Positions 27,380 to 36,282 are shown, counted from the first letter of the stretch. The stretch is DNA of 64,000 nucleotides from Pseudomonadota bacterium (GCA_029780695.1 JAKOYD010000035.1:1-64000); one strand, 5' to 3'. The notes: generated by a model not told the origin, from the letters alone. Numbers and translations are program-made.

Positions 27380-28482
27380 AGACGCCTTGCTTGAGCGAGG
27401 CTTCGATGAACGCATCCAGATCGCCGTCCAGCACCTTCTGCGTGTTGCTGATTTCGACGTTGGTGCGCAAGTCCTTGATGCGGCTGTTGTCCAGCACGTA
27501 GCTGCGGATCTGGTGGCCCCAGCCGACGTCGGTCTTGCTGTCTTCGAGCTTCTGCTGTTCTTCCAGGCGCTTGCGCATCTCGTGGTCGTACAGGCGGCTG
27601 CGCAGACGTTGCCAGGCGACGTCGCGGTTGCTGTGCTGGCTGCGGCTGTCCTGGCACTGCACCACGATGCCGGTGGGCACGTGCGTCAACCGCACGGCCG
27701 AATCGGTCTTGTTGATGTGCTGGCCGCCGGCGCCGCTGGCGCGGTAGGTGTCCACGCGCACGTCGGCGGGGTTGATGTCGATTTCGATCGAGTCGTCGAT
27801 CTCCGGGTAGACGAACACGCTGGCAAAGCTGGTGTGGCGCCCGCCGGACGAGTCGAACGGCGACTTGCGCACCAGGCGGTGCACGCCGGTTTCGGTGCGC
27901 AGCAGGCCGTAGGCGTATTCGCCCTCGATCTTGATGGTGGCGCCCTTGATCCCGGCGGTGTCGCCGGGCGTTTCGTCCTCGATATCGGTCTTGAAGCCCT
28001 TGCGCTCGGCGTACTTCAGGTACTGGCGCAGCAGCATGCTGGCCCAATCGCAAGCTTCGGTGCCGCCGGCGCCGGCCTGAATGTCAAGAAAGGCGTTGTT
28101 GGGGTCGGCCGGCTGGTTGAACATGCGGCGGAATTCGAGGTCTTCCACCGTCTTTTCCAGCGCCGCCACGTCGTCGTCGATGGCCAGCAGGCTGGCGTCA
28201 TCGCCTTCGTCGCGGCTCATCTCGAACAGCTCGCCGTTGTCGGCCAGGTTGCGCGTCAGGTCATCCAGCGTGACGACCACGCCGTCGAGCGCTTTCTTTT
28301 CCTTGCCCAGCTCCTGGGCCTTCTTGGGGTCGTTCCAGACGGTGGGATCTTCCAGTGCTGCGTTGACCGTGCGCAGGCGTTCGGCCCTGGCAGGGTAGTC
28401 AAAGATACCCCCGAAGCTCGACCGTGCGCGTGGTCAGGTCTTCAATGCGGTGGCCAATCTGGTTGATGCGTTCTGCGTCCAT
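27378..28482 (-). CDS. prfB: peptide chain release factor 2, programmed +1 frameshift
   Basis: A 367-aa RF2 assembled across a +1 shift. The first 26 codons ([20 protein letters not shown]... to GYL) end at an in-frame TGA (28401-28399) within GGGGGTATCTTTGAC; shifting one base gives [13 protein letters not shown] and the rest of the protein. The catalytic GGQ ([15 protein letters not shown]) and the stop-recognition SPF ([12 protein letters not shown]) are present. The factor releases peptides at UGA and UAA, and its own level controls frameshifting. The gene is followed by pepN-fbp on the same strand. Confidence 0.98.
28399..28414 (-). promoter_or_regulatory. RF2 autoregulatory frameshift site
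   Basis: Minus-strand sequence CGGGGGTATCTTTGAC: an internal Shine-Dalgarno-like G run, the slippery CTT, the UGA and a following C that weakens termination. Canonical RF2 recoding signal. Confidence 0.95.
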
Positions 28483-28635
28483 GGTGTGCTTTCGTGCAAT
28501 GCGTCAAAGGGCGCGCGCGGCGCCGAACCCTTGATTTTCTCATGGGGCTGCGCGGCGTGCGGTGGCTGGGATAAAGACCGGCAATGAAGGGCCTTTGTGG
28601 GTTGCTGCTGTCGCCCCCACACCCGCATCCGACGG

Positions 28636-28962
28636 AACAAGTGGGCGTCGGACGAAGAGCTGGCGACGGCCAAGGATGTGAACGACGGCATGGTGTCTGC
28701 GGTGGCGTCGCGTTGGCCAGCGGTGCGCGCTGAGGCTGGCGACTTCAAGGGTGCCCGCAAGGCCGAGAACGCCAAACTGCGCAGCGTGCGGGCCTTCGAG
28801 TCGCTGGCCGAGCTGAACACGGACTGGCCCTACGCGCCGCTCAAGCGCTTTGGCAATGAGGTGGTGATCTACCGCTCGAACGAACTGGCGGCGCAGGAGG
28901 CCATCGTGGACGACGAGACGGCGTCGGACGACGCGCGCGCCGCCGCGCGCAAGCGGGTCAAG
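28636..28962 (+). pseudogene. fragment of a phage large polyvalent protein (PLxRFG type)
   Basis: An open frame of about 109 codons that reads as real protein: KWASDEELATAKDVNDGM, AEAGDFKGARKAENAKLRS, then TDWPYAPLKRFGNEVVIYRS. The PLxRFG signature (PLKRFG) belongs to very large multi-domain phage proteins in which it sits among other conserved segments. Here it is cut on both sides: no credible start upstream (the frame opens at 28597 without Shine-Dalgarno), and it runs into the 3' end of the hydrolase gene on the other strand. It is therefore a stranded phage-gene fragment. The gap 28483-28635 shows nothing else. Confidence 0.6.
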
Positions 28963-28964
28963 CT

Positions 28965-29909
28965 TCAGCGCCGTTCGCCCGCCTGCGCGCCCGCCACAAA
29001 GTCCTCGACCAGCGCGGCCAGCCGCTGTGGCTGGTCGTGGTGCAGCATGTGGCCCGAATCGGGCAGGACTTCGCGCCGCACATCGGCCACGGCTTGCAGG
29101 CGATCGTGGAATTCGGCCAGCGTGAAGCGATCTCCCCACCAGCCGCTCAGGCTGTCGTCGCTGGCCCCCACCATCAGCGTGGGCGCGGCGATGCGCGCGT
29201 AAAGCGCCAATTGCTCGTCGACGCGGAACAGTTGTGCGTTGATGATGCGGTGCGCCGCATCGCCCAGGATTTCGTGGCGCGTGCCGCCGCCGGGTTGCGG
29301 GCGCGCTGCGGACCATTCGCGCGCCAGCCATGCGGCCTTGTCGGGTGGCAGGCGGGGGTTGGTCTTCATCAGGCGCGCGGCCACGCCGTCGGCGTTGTCG
29401 TAGGTTTTCAGCGCGGTGTCGCCGCGGTGCAGCGACTTGATTTCGTCCAGCCATTTGGCGTAGCGCGCGGGCGCCTGGGCGGGCCGGGTGGCCGGCATGC
29501 CAAAGCCTTCCAGGTTGATCAGGCGCCGGATGCGCTCGGGCCGCACGCCCGCGTACATCATGGCGATGTTGCCGCCCATGCTGTGGCCCACCAGGTCGAC
29601 CGGGCGGCCGGGCGCGTAGTGGTCCAGCAGCCATTCCAGGTCGCCCAGGTAGTCGGCAAAGCTGTAGTGGTCGCACGCCGGCCCGGTCGAATGGCCGAAG
29701 CCGCGCCAGTCGGGTGCGATGATGAAGCGGCGGTCGAAGAAGGTGGGCGACAGCGCATCCACCATGAACTGGTAGCTGGCGGCCACGTCCATCCAGCCGT
29801 GCACCAGCACCAGCGGTTCGGCCGCGGGGTCGCCCCACAGCCGCACGTGGTAGCGGTGCAGGCGGATGGGAACAAACTCGCTGCGCGACGGGCGTTGGAT
29901 TGAGTACAT
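28965..29909 (-). CDS. alpha/beta hydrolase
   Basis: A 314-aa alpha/beta hydrolase. VLVHGWMDVAASYQF gives the oxyanion region, VDLVGHSMGGNIAMM the Ser nucleophile, and LPDSGHMLHHDQP the catalytic His; the Asp is probably in VGASDDSL. A helical cap occupies about residues 135-220. No signal peptide. Substrate unknown: the motifs are shared by esterases, haloalkane dehalogenases and C-C hydrolases. Divergent from the aldo/keto reductase gene with about 170 bp between. Confidence 0.85.
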   Translation of the reverse strand: MYSIQRPSRSEFVPIRLHRYHVRLWGDPAAEPLVLVHGWMDVAASYQFMVDALSPTFFDRRFIIAPDWRGFGHSTGPACDHYSFADYLGDLEWLLDHYAPGRPVDLVGHSMGGNIAMMYAGVRPERIRRLINLEGFGMPATRPAQAPARYAKWLDEIKSLHRGDTALKTYDNADGVAARLMKTNPRLPPDKAAWLAREWSAARPQPGGGTRHEILGDAAHRIINAQLFRVDEQLALYARIAAPTLMVGASDDSLSGWWGDRFTLAEFHDRLQAVADVRREVLPDSGHMLHHDQPQRLAALVEDFVAGAQAGERR

Positions 29910-30079
29910 TGGCCCAGATTATTCAGGAGACAGGCCGTGCCACGGCGTCCGCCCGGCGACACGCCCCACGACCGTGGCGCCCTCAAGGCAAGCCAGCAGG
30001 CGCCGCCGCCAACGCGCCAGCGGGCGCAACGCGGGGGGCGGCTTTCCGTACACTTGGTGCTCCCTCAAGGCTCCCCATC

Positions 30080-31147
30080 ATGTCTTCGATGCAAACCGTT
30101 TCTCTCGGCGCCAGCGATCTGCGCGTCACGCCCATCTGCCTGGGCACCATGACTTTCGGCGAACAGGTTGCCGAGCTTGACGCCCACGCCATCATGGACC
30201 GCGCCATCGAGCGCGGCGTGACCTTCTTCGACACCGCCGAGATGTATTCGGTGCCGCCGCGCGCCGAAACCTTCGGCGCCACCGAGACCATCATCGGCCG
30301 CTGGTTGGCGGCGCGCCCTGGCATGCGCCAGAAGATCGTGCTGGCCAGCAAGGTGGCCGGCCCGTCGCGCGGCATGCCCTGGGTGCGCAAAGGGCAGGGC
30401 ATGACCGCTGCCGACATCGAGGCGTCGTGCCACGCCAGCTTGAAGCGCCTGCAGACCGACGTCATCGACCTCTATCAGATCCACTGGCCCGAGCGCCACG
30501 TGCCTGCGTTCGGCAGCCTGTACTACAACCCCGCGCAGGAAACGTCGCGCACGCCCATCCGCGAGCAGCTGGAGGCGCTGGCCAGGCTGGTCAAGGCCGG
30601 CAAGGTGCGTTACATCGGCCTGTCCAACGAGACGCCCTACGGCGTGCACGAATTCGTGCGCCTGGCCGAACAGCACGGCCTGCCGCGCATCGTGAGCACG
30701 CAGAACCCGTACTGCCTGATCAGCCGCGGCTACGACAACGCGCTGGACGAAACCTGCCACCGCCTGCAGGTCGGCCTGCTGGCCTATTCGCCACTGGGCT
30801 TTGGCCTGCTGACCGGCAAGTACGACGCCACGGGCTTTCACGGCCCCGACGCGGCGCGCGGCCGCATGAGCCTGTTCGAGCGCATGAAGTCGCAGCGCTG
30901 GGGCCGCGACAGCGCCCTGGCCGCCGCCCGCCGCTACAACCAGCTGGCGCGCGACCACGGCCTGACGCCGACCCAACTGGCACTGGCCTTCTGTTACCGC
31001 AGCTGGCGCGTGGCCAGCACCATCATCGGCGTGACCACGATGGCCCAGCTGGAGGAAGACCTGGACGCGTGGAGCGTGCAGCTGTCCGACGAGCTGCTGG
31101 CCGCCTGCGACGCGATCCGCGCCGAGATGCGCGACCCGGCGAACTGA
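30080..31147 (+). CDS. aldo/keto reductase, Tas-like
   Basis: A 355-aa NADPH-dependent (beta/alpha)8 reductase. N-terminus LGASDLRVTPICLGTMTFGE; catalytic Asp/Tyr in FFDTAEMYSVPPRAET; Lys in IVLASKVAGPS; cofactor loop YSPLGFGLLTGKYD and IIGVTTMAQLEEDL. The pattern fits the Tas/YajO-type subgroup. The longer open frame from 29900 is rejected because homology begins at MSSMQTVSLG. Physiological substrate unknown. ybaK follows 11 nt downstream. Confidence 0.92.
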   Translation: MSSMQTVSLGASDLRVTPICLGTMTFGEQVAELDAHAIMDRAIERGVTFFDTAEMYSVPPRAETFGATETIIGRWLAARPGMRQKIVLASKVAGPSRGMPWVRKGQGMTAADIEASCHASLKRLQTDVIDLYQIHWPERHVPAFGSLYYNPAQETSRTPIREQLEALARLVKAGKVRYIGLSNETPYGVHEFVRLAEQHGLPRIVSTQNPYCLISRGYDNALDETCHRLQVGLLAYSPLGFGLLTGKYDATGFHGPDAARGRMSLFERMKSQRWGRDSALAAARRYNQLARDHGLTPTQLALAFCYRSWRVASTIIGVTTMAQLEEDLDAWSVQLSDELLAACDAIRAEMRDPAN

Positions 31148-31158
31148 GCGAGCGGCGG

Positions 31159-31650
31159 GTGGGCAAGAAGGCGCACGTCAGCGAAACGCCCGCCACGGCG
31201 CTGCTGCGCGCGCAGGGCGTGGCCTTTACCGAGCACCCCTATGAGTACGTCGAGCACGGCGGCGCCACTCACAGCGCCGACGTGCTGGGGTTCGACCCCT
31301 TCGCCGTCGTCAAGACGCTGGTCATGCAGGACGAAGCCGGCAAGCCGCTGATCGTGCTGATGCATGGCAATCGCAAGGTCAGCACCAAGAACCTGGCCCG
31401 GCAGATCGGCGCCAAGTCTGTCGAACCGTGCGCGCCCGAAGTCGCCAACCGCTACAGCGGCTATCTGGTGGGCGGCACCTCGCCCTTCGGCACGCGGCGC
31501 GACATGCCGGTGTACATCGAGCAGACCGTGCTCGATCTGCCACGCATCGCCATCAACGGTGGTCGGCGCGGCTACCTCATCGGCATCGACCCGCAGGTGT
31601 GCGTGCAGGTGCTGGGCGCGCGGCCGGTGCGGTGCGCGATCGAGCTGTGA
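31159..31650 (+). CDS. ybaK: Cys-tRNA(Pro) deacylase YbaK/EbsC-like
   Basis: A 163-aa single-domain editing protein that hydrolyses mischarged Cys-tRNA(Pro). Features: ETPATALLRAQGVAFTEH at the N-terminus, VVKTLVMQDE, VLMHGNRKVSTKNLARQIG with the conserved Lys, and GYLVGGTSPFGTRRDMPVY. Start is the GTG at 31159, 11 nt after the reductase stop; the longer frame is a shadow of the reductase gene. Probably co-transcribed with the reductase. Confidence 0.92.
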   Translation: MGKKAHVSETPATALLRAQGVAFTEHPYEYVEHGGATHSADVLGFDPFAVVKTLVMQDEAGKPLIVLMHGNRKVSTKNLARQIGAKSVEPCAPEVANRYSGYLVGGTSPFGTRRDMPVYIEQTVLDLPRIAINGGRRGYLIGIDPQVCVQVLGARPVRCAIEL

Positions 31651-31689
31651 CGATGGGTTTTGTGCATCGACCTCACCGACATCCGGACG

Positions 31690-31776
31690 CGAGGGACGCA
31701 AAGGATTCGCGAAGGACGCAAAAGAAACAGCCGAAAGAAATTGCTTGGGTTTTTTCTGCGTCCTCTGCGTCCGGCT
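31690..31776. repeat. family C repeat, copy 1
   Basis: GGACGCGAGGGACGCAAAGG at the left and TTTTTTCTGCGTCCTCTGCG at the right form an inverted repeat around CAGCCGAAAGAA. A close relative is at 36162-36270. It lies between ybaK and a family A copy. Confidence 0.7.
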
Positions 31777-31809
31777 CTTTGATCTGTGGAGCCAAGCTGC
31801 GATGATCGA

Positions 31810-31880
31810 ATTCAACAACAAAATAGACCGCCAGCGCTTGCCAATAGAGCGCAATCAGCTATTGTTTTGGGAGTATTTTC
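31810..31880 (-). repeat. family A interspersed repeat, copy 4
   Basis: On the minus strand: ACAATAGCTGATTGCGCTCT, then GGCAAGCGCTGGCGGTC and a T-rich tail. It ends two bases before the plsY start codon, so it forms the plsY 5' untranslated region and leaves no Shine-Dalgarno outside the repeat. Confidence 0.7.
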
Positions 31881-31881
31881 A

Positions 31882-32508
31882 ATGAATGCCACGTCCGCGG
31901 TCGCGGTGCTGATCGCCTACCTGATCGGCTCGCTCAGCTTTGCCGTCATCGTCAGCCGCGCGATGGGCCTGTCGGACCCGCGCACCTATGGCAGCGGCAA
32001 TCCGGGCGCCACCAACGTGCTGCGCTCCGGCAGCAAGCCGGCGGCCATCGTCACGCTGCTGCTCGACGCCGCCAAGGGCTGGTTGCCGGTGATGTTGGTC
32101 AAGTGGTTCGGCACCTCGTACGGTCTGGGCGAGGGCACGCAGGCGCTGGCGGGGTTGGCGGCGTTTCTGGGGCATCTGTACCCGGTGTTCTTCCGCTTCC
32201 AGGGCGGCAAGGGCGTGGCGACGGCGGTGGGCGTGCTGCTGGCCTTTCAGCCGCTGCTGGCGCTGGCCACGCTGGTCACGTTTGCCATCATCGTGTTCTT
32301 CTTTCGTTACGTGTCGCTGGCGTCCATCGTGGCGTCCGTGTTCGCGCCGGCGTACTACCTGGTCGGTGACGGCGTGACCTGGCAGGCCAGCGGCTTCAAG
32401 ACCCTGGCCATGATCGCCATGGGCCTGCTGCTGATCTGGCGCCACCGCGCCAACATCCAGCGCCTGCTGGCGGGCACCGAATCGAAACTGGGTCAGAAGA
32501 AACCATGA
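31882..32508 (+). CDS. plsY: acyl-phosphate glycerol-3-phosphate acyltransferase
   Basis: A 208-aa inner-membrane enzyme with about five membrane helices that makes lysophosphatidate from acyl-phosphate and glycerol-3-phosphate. Family motifs: YGSGNPGATNVLRSG, then LDAAKGWLPV, GHLYPVFFRFQGGKGVATAV and IWRHRANIQRLL. Start at the ATG at 31882, directly after a family A repeat. The next gene starts within its stop codon. Confidence 0.95.
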   Translation: MNATSAVAVLIAYLIGSLSFAVIVSRAMGLSDPRTYGSGNPGATNVLRSGSKPAAIVTLLLDAAKGWLPVMLVKWFGTSYGLGEGTQALAGLAAFLGHLYPVFFRFQGGKGVATAVGVLLAFQPLLALATLVTFAIIVFFFRYVSLASIVASVFAPAYYLVGDGVTWQASGFKTLAMIAMGLLLIWRHRANIQRLLAGTESKLGQKKP

Positions 32509-32858
32509 GCACCATCACCCGCCACGGCATGGCCGCGCGCTATTCGGAGGCGTCGGTCTTCCACGGCGTCATCTACCTGGCTGGCATGGTGCCCGAAGGC
32601 CCGGCCGCCGACATTCGCGGCCAGACGCAGGACGTGCTGGCGCAGATCGACGCGCACCTCGCGGCCCTGGGCAGCGACAAGACGCGCCTGCTGCGCGTGC
32701 AGATCTACCTGGCCGACATCAGCGACATCGGCGCCATGAACGAAGTGTGGGACGCCTGGGTCGCCCCCGGCCACGCGCCGCCCCGCGCCACCGTGCAGGC
32801 CGCGCTGGCCGACCCGGCGTGGAAGATCGAGGTGGTGGCGACGGCGGCGCAGCGTTGA
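32505..32858 (+). CDS. RidA (YjgF/YER057c) family protein
   Basis: A 117-aa small trimeric protein of the Rid family (enamine/imine deaminases or detoxifiers). VIYLAGMVPEGPA, LLRVQIYLADISDIGAMNEVW and PPRATVQAAL (with the conserved Arg) and a near-terminal Glu (WKIEVVATAA) fit. It is an Rid subgroup rather than the RidA archetype. Overlaps plsY by 4 nt, so translationally coupled. Confidence 0.9.
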   Translation: MSTITRHGMAARYSEASVFHGVIYLAGMVPEGPAADIRGQTQDVLAQIDAHLAALGSDKTRLLRVQIYLADISDIGAMNEVWDAWVAPGHAPPRATVQAALADPAWKIEVVATAAQR

Positions 32859-32868
32859 CACTGACGCA

Positions 32869-32928
32869 GTTTGCTACTAAATAGATAGCTGATCGCGCTT
32901 GTCCAGAAAGCGCAAGACGCCAAAATGA
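32869..32928 (+). repeat. family A interspersed repeat, copy 5
   Basis: GTTTGCTACTAAATAGATAGC, then TGATCGCGCTTGTCCAGAAAG, CGCAAGACGCCAAAATGAC. Directly after the Rid gene and before a family B copy. Confidence 0.75.
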
Positions 32929-32940
32929 CGACGCAGACGG

Positions 32941-33061
32941 GCTGCGCAGCAAGCCCCCAAGTGGCCGCGGAGCAGGCCGCACCGGAACGCCGCGGCCGGG
33001 CTTGCACCGGCCGCCAGCGTTGTCCCCCTCGGGGGGAAGGCGCGCAGCGCCACAGGGGGGT
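32941..33061 (+). repeat. family B GC-rich repeat, copy 1
   Basis: GTGGCCGCGGAGCAGGCCGC, then CGCGGCCGGGCTTG, CCGGCCGCCAGCG, and the end hairpin CCCCCTCGGGGGGAAGG with CGCAGCGCCACAGGGGGG. It reaches the stop of the retropepsin gene. Confidence 0.7.
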
Positions 33062-33702
33062 TATCTCTTGATCAATGTCATCTGGTCGCCCTCCCGCCGC
33101 ATGCTGAAGCGGTTGAGAAAGCTGTTGCCCAGCAATATCGACGGCATGGCAGCTGGGGTGACGACGGCGTCGACGTCGTAGGTATTCACGTCGCCCACGC
33201 GCAGGGTGGCGATCTTGAACAGCCAGCCCGGCGCGGCGCCGTTGGCGGTGTGCATCGTCACGGCCCGACCGGCCTTGTAGTTCAGGCCCAGCCGGTCGGC
33301 CTCGCTCTGGCCGATGGCGACCACCGACGCGCCGGTGTCGACCATGAACTGCACCGGCCGCTGGTTGATGCTGCCCTGCGTGATGAAATGCCCGCGCCCG
33401 TCGGCGGTCAGCGAAATGCGGTCACCGCCCGCAGGCGCCGCCGCACCCACGCTGGCCGGCGCCTCGCCCACACGCAGCGTGACACGCTGGCCCGCGACCA
33501 GCACCACCGCCTGGTCGCCGCTGGTCGAAAGTACCTTCACGCCCTGCAGCGTCTCGCCTGGCGCCACCGCACGCGGCGCGCCGCCACCCACCATCAGCAG
33601 CGCCTTGCTGCCCAGCATGCCCTGCAGCGCCACCGTCTGTGCTGCAGCACCCAGCGACAGCGCAGCCAAGCCCGCGGCGATCAGCGAAGCGTGCAGGCGC
33701 AT
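33061..33702 (-). CDS. retropepsin-like aspartic protease, exported
   Basis: A 213-aa protein with a Sec signal (LIAAGLAALSLGAAAQT). The C-terminal half is a clan AA aspartic protease domain: QFMVDTGASVVAIGQSEADR holds the DTGA active site, and SILLGNSFLNRF follows. This single-lobe family (TIGR02281-type) works as a dimer. Likely periplasmic; substrate unknown. Flanked by family B repeats on both sides. Confidence 0.88.
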   Translation of the reverse strand: MRLHASLIAAGLAALSLGAAAQTVALQGMLGSKALLMVGGGAPRAVAPGETLQGVKVLSTSGDQAVVLVAGQRVTLRVGEAPASVGAAAPAGGDRISLTADGRGHFITQGSINQRPVQFMVDTGASVVAIGQSEADRLGLNYKAGRAVTMHTANGAAPGWLFKIATLRVGDVNTYDVDAVVTPAAMPSILLGNSFLNRFSMRREGDQMTLIKR

Positions 33703-33744
33703 GATGAAAAAATGGGTTGGACGAGGGCGCTGCCGGGCGGGATG

Positions 33745-33822
33745 TGCGTGGCCGGGGCCCCCCGGCTGCCGCGCATGTCCCCTGGGGGACGGCGCGCGCA
33801 GCGCGACTCAGGGGGGCGTCAA
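33745..33822 (+). repeat. family B repeat, copy 2 (partial)
   Basis: GTGGCCGGGGCCCCCCGGCT, then CATGTCCCCTGGGGGACGG, CGCGCAGCGCGACTCAGGGG. Between the retropepsin start and the yajQ stop. Confidence 0.55.
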
Positions 33823-34304
33823 TCCCTGAAGTTGTCGAACGACAGCGGCAGATCCGCCATGTCCTTGCGCAGCAGCGCCATCACGGCCTGCAGGTCGTCG
33901 CGCTTGGCGCCGGTGACGCGCACCGCATCGCCCTGGATGGCGGCCTGCACCTTCAGCTTGCTGTCCTTGATCAGCTTCTGGATCTTCTTGCCGTCTTCGG
34001 TGGCAATGCCGCTCTTGACCTTGACGACCTGCTTGACCTTGTCGCCACCCACCTTCTGCACGGCGCCCTTGTCCAGAAAACGCACGTCCACGTTGCGCTT
34101 GGTCAGCTTGTTGCGCAGGATGTCCTCGACCTGCTGCAACTGGAAATCGGCATCGCCCAGCAGGGTGATTTCCTTGTCCTTCAGCTCGATGGCGGCGCTG
34201 GTGCCCTTGAAGTCAAAGCGCGTGCCGATTTCCTTGGCGGCGTTCTCCACCGCGTTCTTCACTTCCACCATGTCGGGGTCGCAAACCGTGTCGAATGAGG
34301 GCAT
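33819..34304 (-). CDS. yajQ: YajQ family nucleotide-binding protein (DUF520)
   Basis: A 161-aa protein, start [19 protein letters not shown], with two ferredoxin-like half domains ([36 protein letters not shown]) and the terminal SFDNFRD. Family members bind nucleotides; some are reported to bind cyclic di-GMP. The longer upstream frame is rejected. Divergent from murB. Confidence 0.94.
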   Translation of the reverse strand: MPSFDTVCDPDMVEVKNAVENAAKEIGTRFDFKGTSAAIELKDKEITLLGDADFQLQQVEDILRNKLTKRNVDVRFLDKGAVQKVGGDKVKQVVKVKSGIATEDGKKIQKLIKDSKLKVQAAIQGDAVRVTGAKRDDLQAVMALLRKDMADLPLSFDNFRD

Positions 34305-34335
34305 CAGGCGTTCCTCCTTAAGCAAAGCCGAATGC

Positions 34336-34341
34336 GACAAT
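34336..34341 (+). promoter_or_regulatory. -10 box of murB, predicted leaderless start
   Basis: GACAAT, six bases before the ATG at 34348, no Shine-Dalgarno. No clear -35. Confidence 0.45.
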
Positions 34342-34347
34342 TGTCCC

Positions 34348-35400
34348 ATGATCGTGGAGCGCAACGTCCCCCTGCAACCCCTGAACAGCTTCGGCATTGC
34401 CGCGCGCGCGGCCGTGCTGGTGCGCGTGCGCGGCGAGGCCGACGTGCGCGCCGTGCGGGCCGACGCCGAACTGGGCGCGCAGCCGACTTTCGTGCTGGGC
34501 GGCGGCAGCAACATCGTGCTGACCGGCGACGTGAAGCCGGTGGTGCTGAAGGTCGAGGTGCCCGGCCGCCGCGTGGTGGGCGAGACGGCGCGCCACGTCA
34601 TCGTCGAAGCGGGCGCGGGCGAAAACTGGCACGACTTCGTCACCTGGACGCTCGACCAGGGCCTGCCGGGGCTGGAAAACCTGGCGCTGATTCCCGGCAC
34701 CGTGGGTGCGTCGCCGGTGCAGAACATCGGCGCCTACGGCGTCGAGCTGCAGGACCGATTTCATGAACTGGATGCCATCGACCTGTTGACCGGCGAAGTC
34801 TTCACGCTGGGCGCGGCGCAGTGCGGCTTCGGGTATCGCGATTCGGTGTTCAAGCGCGCCGCCGCCGCGCCGGGCGACCTGGGGCTGGCGGGCCGCGCGC
34901 TGATCCTGCGCGTGCGCTTTGCGCTGCCCAAGGATTGGCAGCCAGTGCTGGGCTACCTCGACATCGAGCGGCGCATGGAGGAGGAGGGCGTGGCCCACCC
35001 CAGCGCGCGCCAGCTGTACGACTGGATCGTCGCCATCCGCCGCGCCAAGCTGCCCGACCCGGCCGTCATCGGCAACGCCGGCAGCTTCTTCAAGAACCCC
35101 ACCGTCACGCCAGAGCAGTGCCAGGACATCATCGGCCGCGACCCGAAGGTGGTGCATTACCCCATGCCCGACGGCAGCGTGAAGCTGGCCGCGGGCTGGC
35201 TGATCGACGCCTGCGGCTGGAAGGGCAAGAGCGTCGGAAACGCCGCCGTCTACGAAAAGCAGGCCCTGGTGCTGGTCAACCGCGGCGGCGCGGCGCACCC
35301 GGCCACCGGCGGCGAAGTGATGACGCTCGCCAAGGCCATCCAGACGAGCGTGTACGAGCGCTTCGGCATCCGGCTGGAGCCCGAGCCCGTGGTGGTGTGA
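34348..35400 (+). CDS. murB: UDP-N-acetylenolpyruvoylglucosamine reductase
   Basis: A 350-aa FAD enzyme that completes UDP-MurNAc synthesis for peptidoglycan. FAD-binding region: [14 protein letters not shown] and [23 protein letters not shown]; substrate domain: [13 protein letters not shown] (catalytic Ser region) and [18 protein letters not shown]. Length fits type I MurB. The true start is 34348; a 716-codon open frame beginning at 33250 runs through noncoding and antisense sequence. It overlaps the next gene by 4 nt. Confidence 0.96.
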   Translation: MIVERNVPLQPLNSFGIAARAAVLVRVRGEADVRAVRADAELGAQPTFVLGGGSNIVLTGDVKPVVLKVEVPGRRVVGETARHVIVEAGAGENWHDFVTWTLDQGLPGLENLALIPGTVGASPVQNIGAYGVELQDRFHELDAIDLLTGEVFTLGAAQCGFGYRDSVFKRAAAAPGDLGLAGRALILRVRFALPKDWQPVLGYLDIERRMEEEGVAHPSARQLYDWIVAIRRAKLPDPAVIGNAGSFFKNPTVTPEQCQDIIGRDPKVVHYPMPDGSVKLAAGWLIDACGWKGKSVGNAAVYEKQALVLVNRGGAAHPATGGEVMTLAKAIQTSVYERFGIRLEPEPVVV

Positions 35401-35888
35401 CCGCCTCCATCGAACTGTTTCACCTGCGCCGCGTGCGCGACAAGCCACAGGCCGTGGCGCTGCTGGTGCAACACGCCCGGTTGACGCCCGACGCCGCGCT
35501 GGCCGTGGTGCACCAGGCGTTGGGCGGCGGCAAGCCGCAGGTCCGCGTGCCCGGCGACGCCGGGGCGGGCGAGGGCTCGGACGCGGCGGCGCTGCGGTTC
35601 ATCGTGGCGCTGGCCGACACGGGCTTCATCGCACGCCGCGCGACGGGCGCCGGGTTTGACCCGGCCCGGCATGCCACGCAGGTCGTAGCGGCCGTGCTGC
35701 CGCGCTGCCCGCCTGAACTGGCCGCTGCCGTGGGCGCGCTGCTGCTGCGCGACGACTGGGCCGAAGCGCTGGCGCTGGCGCTGCAACACCTGCAACGGCA
35801 CCGCGCGCCGCCGGATGTCGACCGCCAGTCGCTGGAACATGCCGCCATCGACTGCGGCCTGGTGCGCGGCGTGCCGGGGCGGGTGTGA
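35397..35888 (+). CDS. hypothetical protein coupled to murB
   Basis: A 163-aa cytoplasmic protein, GTG start overlapping the murB stop (GTGA). Helical, Ala/Arg/Leu-rich: RRVRDKPQAVALLVQHARL, ALAVVHQALGGGKPQ, then a C-terminal SLEHAAIDCGLVRGVPGR. I do not recognise a family. Its coupling to murB suggests co-expression rather than a proven shared pathway. Confidence 0.65.
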   Translation: MTASIELFHLRRVRDKPQAVALLVQHARLTPDAALAVVHQALGGGKPQVRVPGDAGAGEGSDAAALRFIVALADTGFIARRATGAGFDPARHATQVVAAVLPRCPPELAAAVGALLLRDDWAEALALALQHLQRHRAPPDVDRQSLEHAAIDCGLVRGVPGRV

Positions 35889-35943
35889 GCGCGCGGCCAC
35901 GCCTTACCATGCCAACCGTCAAGTGATCGAAAGGAAGAGCGAC

Positions 35944-36138
35944 ATGCGCTGGTCCAACGTGATGGCCGTGCTGCTGGTGGGCGCGGTGCTGTACTTCATC
36001 ATGGCCGTCATCCGCGCCATCGCCGTCGGCCGCATGGAAGGCATGCAGGACGAGGCGCTTGCCTATCGCCGCAAGGCCGTGCGCGCGGCCGTTTTCGGCG
36101 CGGTGATGCTGGTGGTGGTGCTCAGCGGCGGGTGGTAG
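35944..36138 (+). CDS. small inner-membrane protein
   Basis: A 64-aa protein with two hydrophobic segments (VMAVLLVGAVLYFIMAVI; AVFGAVMLVVVLSGGW) joined by a charged loop of about 25 residues. A Shine-Dalgarno (GGAAGAG) precedes the ATG at 35944. No family recognised; probably the last gene of the murB unit. Confidence 0.6.
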   Translation: MRWSNVMAVLLVGAVLYFIMAVIRAIAVGRMEGMQDEALAYRRKAVRAAVFGAVMLVVVLSGGW

Positions 36139-36161
36139 GCCCGGCGAAACAGCCAAACAGC

Positions 36162-36270
36162 CGGACGCAGAGGACGCAAAGATTACGCAGAGGACGCAAA
36201 AAACAGCCAGAAGAATTTTTTGTTTTTTCTGCCTGCTCTGCGAATCCTTCGTGTCCTCTGCATCCCGGTA
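36162..36270. repeat. family C repeat, copy 2
   Basis: GGACGCAGAGGACGCAAAG, ACGCAGAGGACGCAAAA, CAGCCAGAAGAAT, then TTTTTTCTGCCTGCTCTGCG and GTGTCCTCTGCATCC. Same order as the copy at 31690, with the ends inverted to each other. Confidence 0.7.
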
Positions 36271-36282
36271 TTCGGTATCTGA

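Noticed and set aside
28434..28820. A 128-codon minus-strand ORF upstream of prfB
   Set aside because: It covers the prfB start and runs antisense to the PLxRFG fragment, with no recognisable motif. The plus-strand frame has the protein-like signal.
33250..34347. N-terminal extension of murB to 716 codons
   Set aside because: The extra part is antisense to the retropepsin and yajQ genes. MurB homology starts at 34348.
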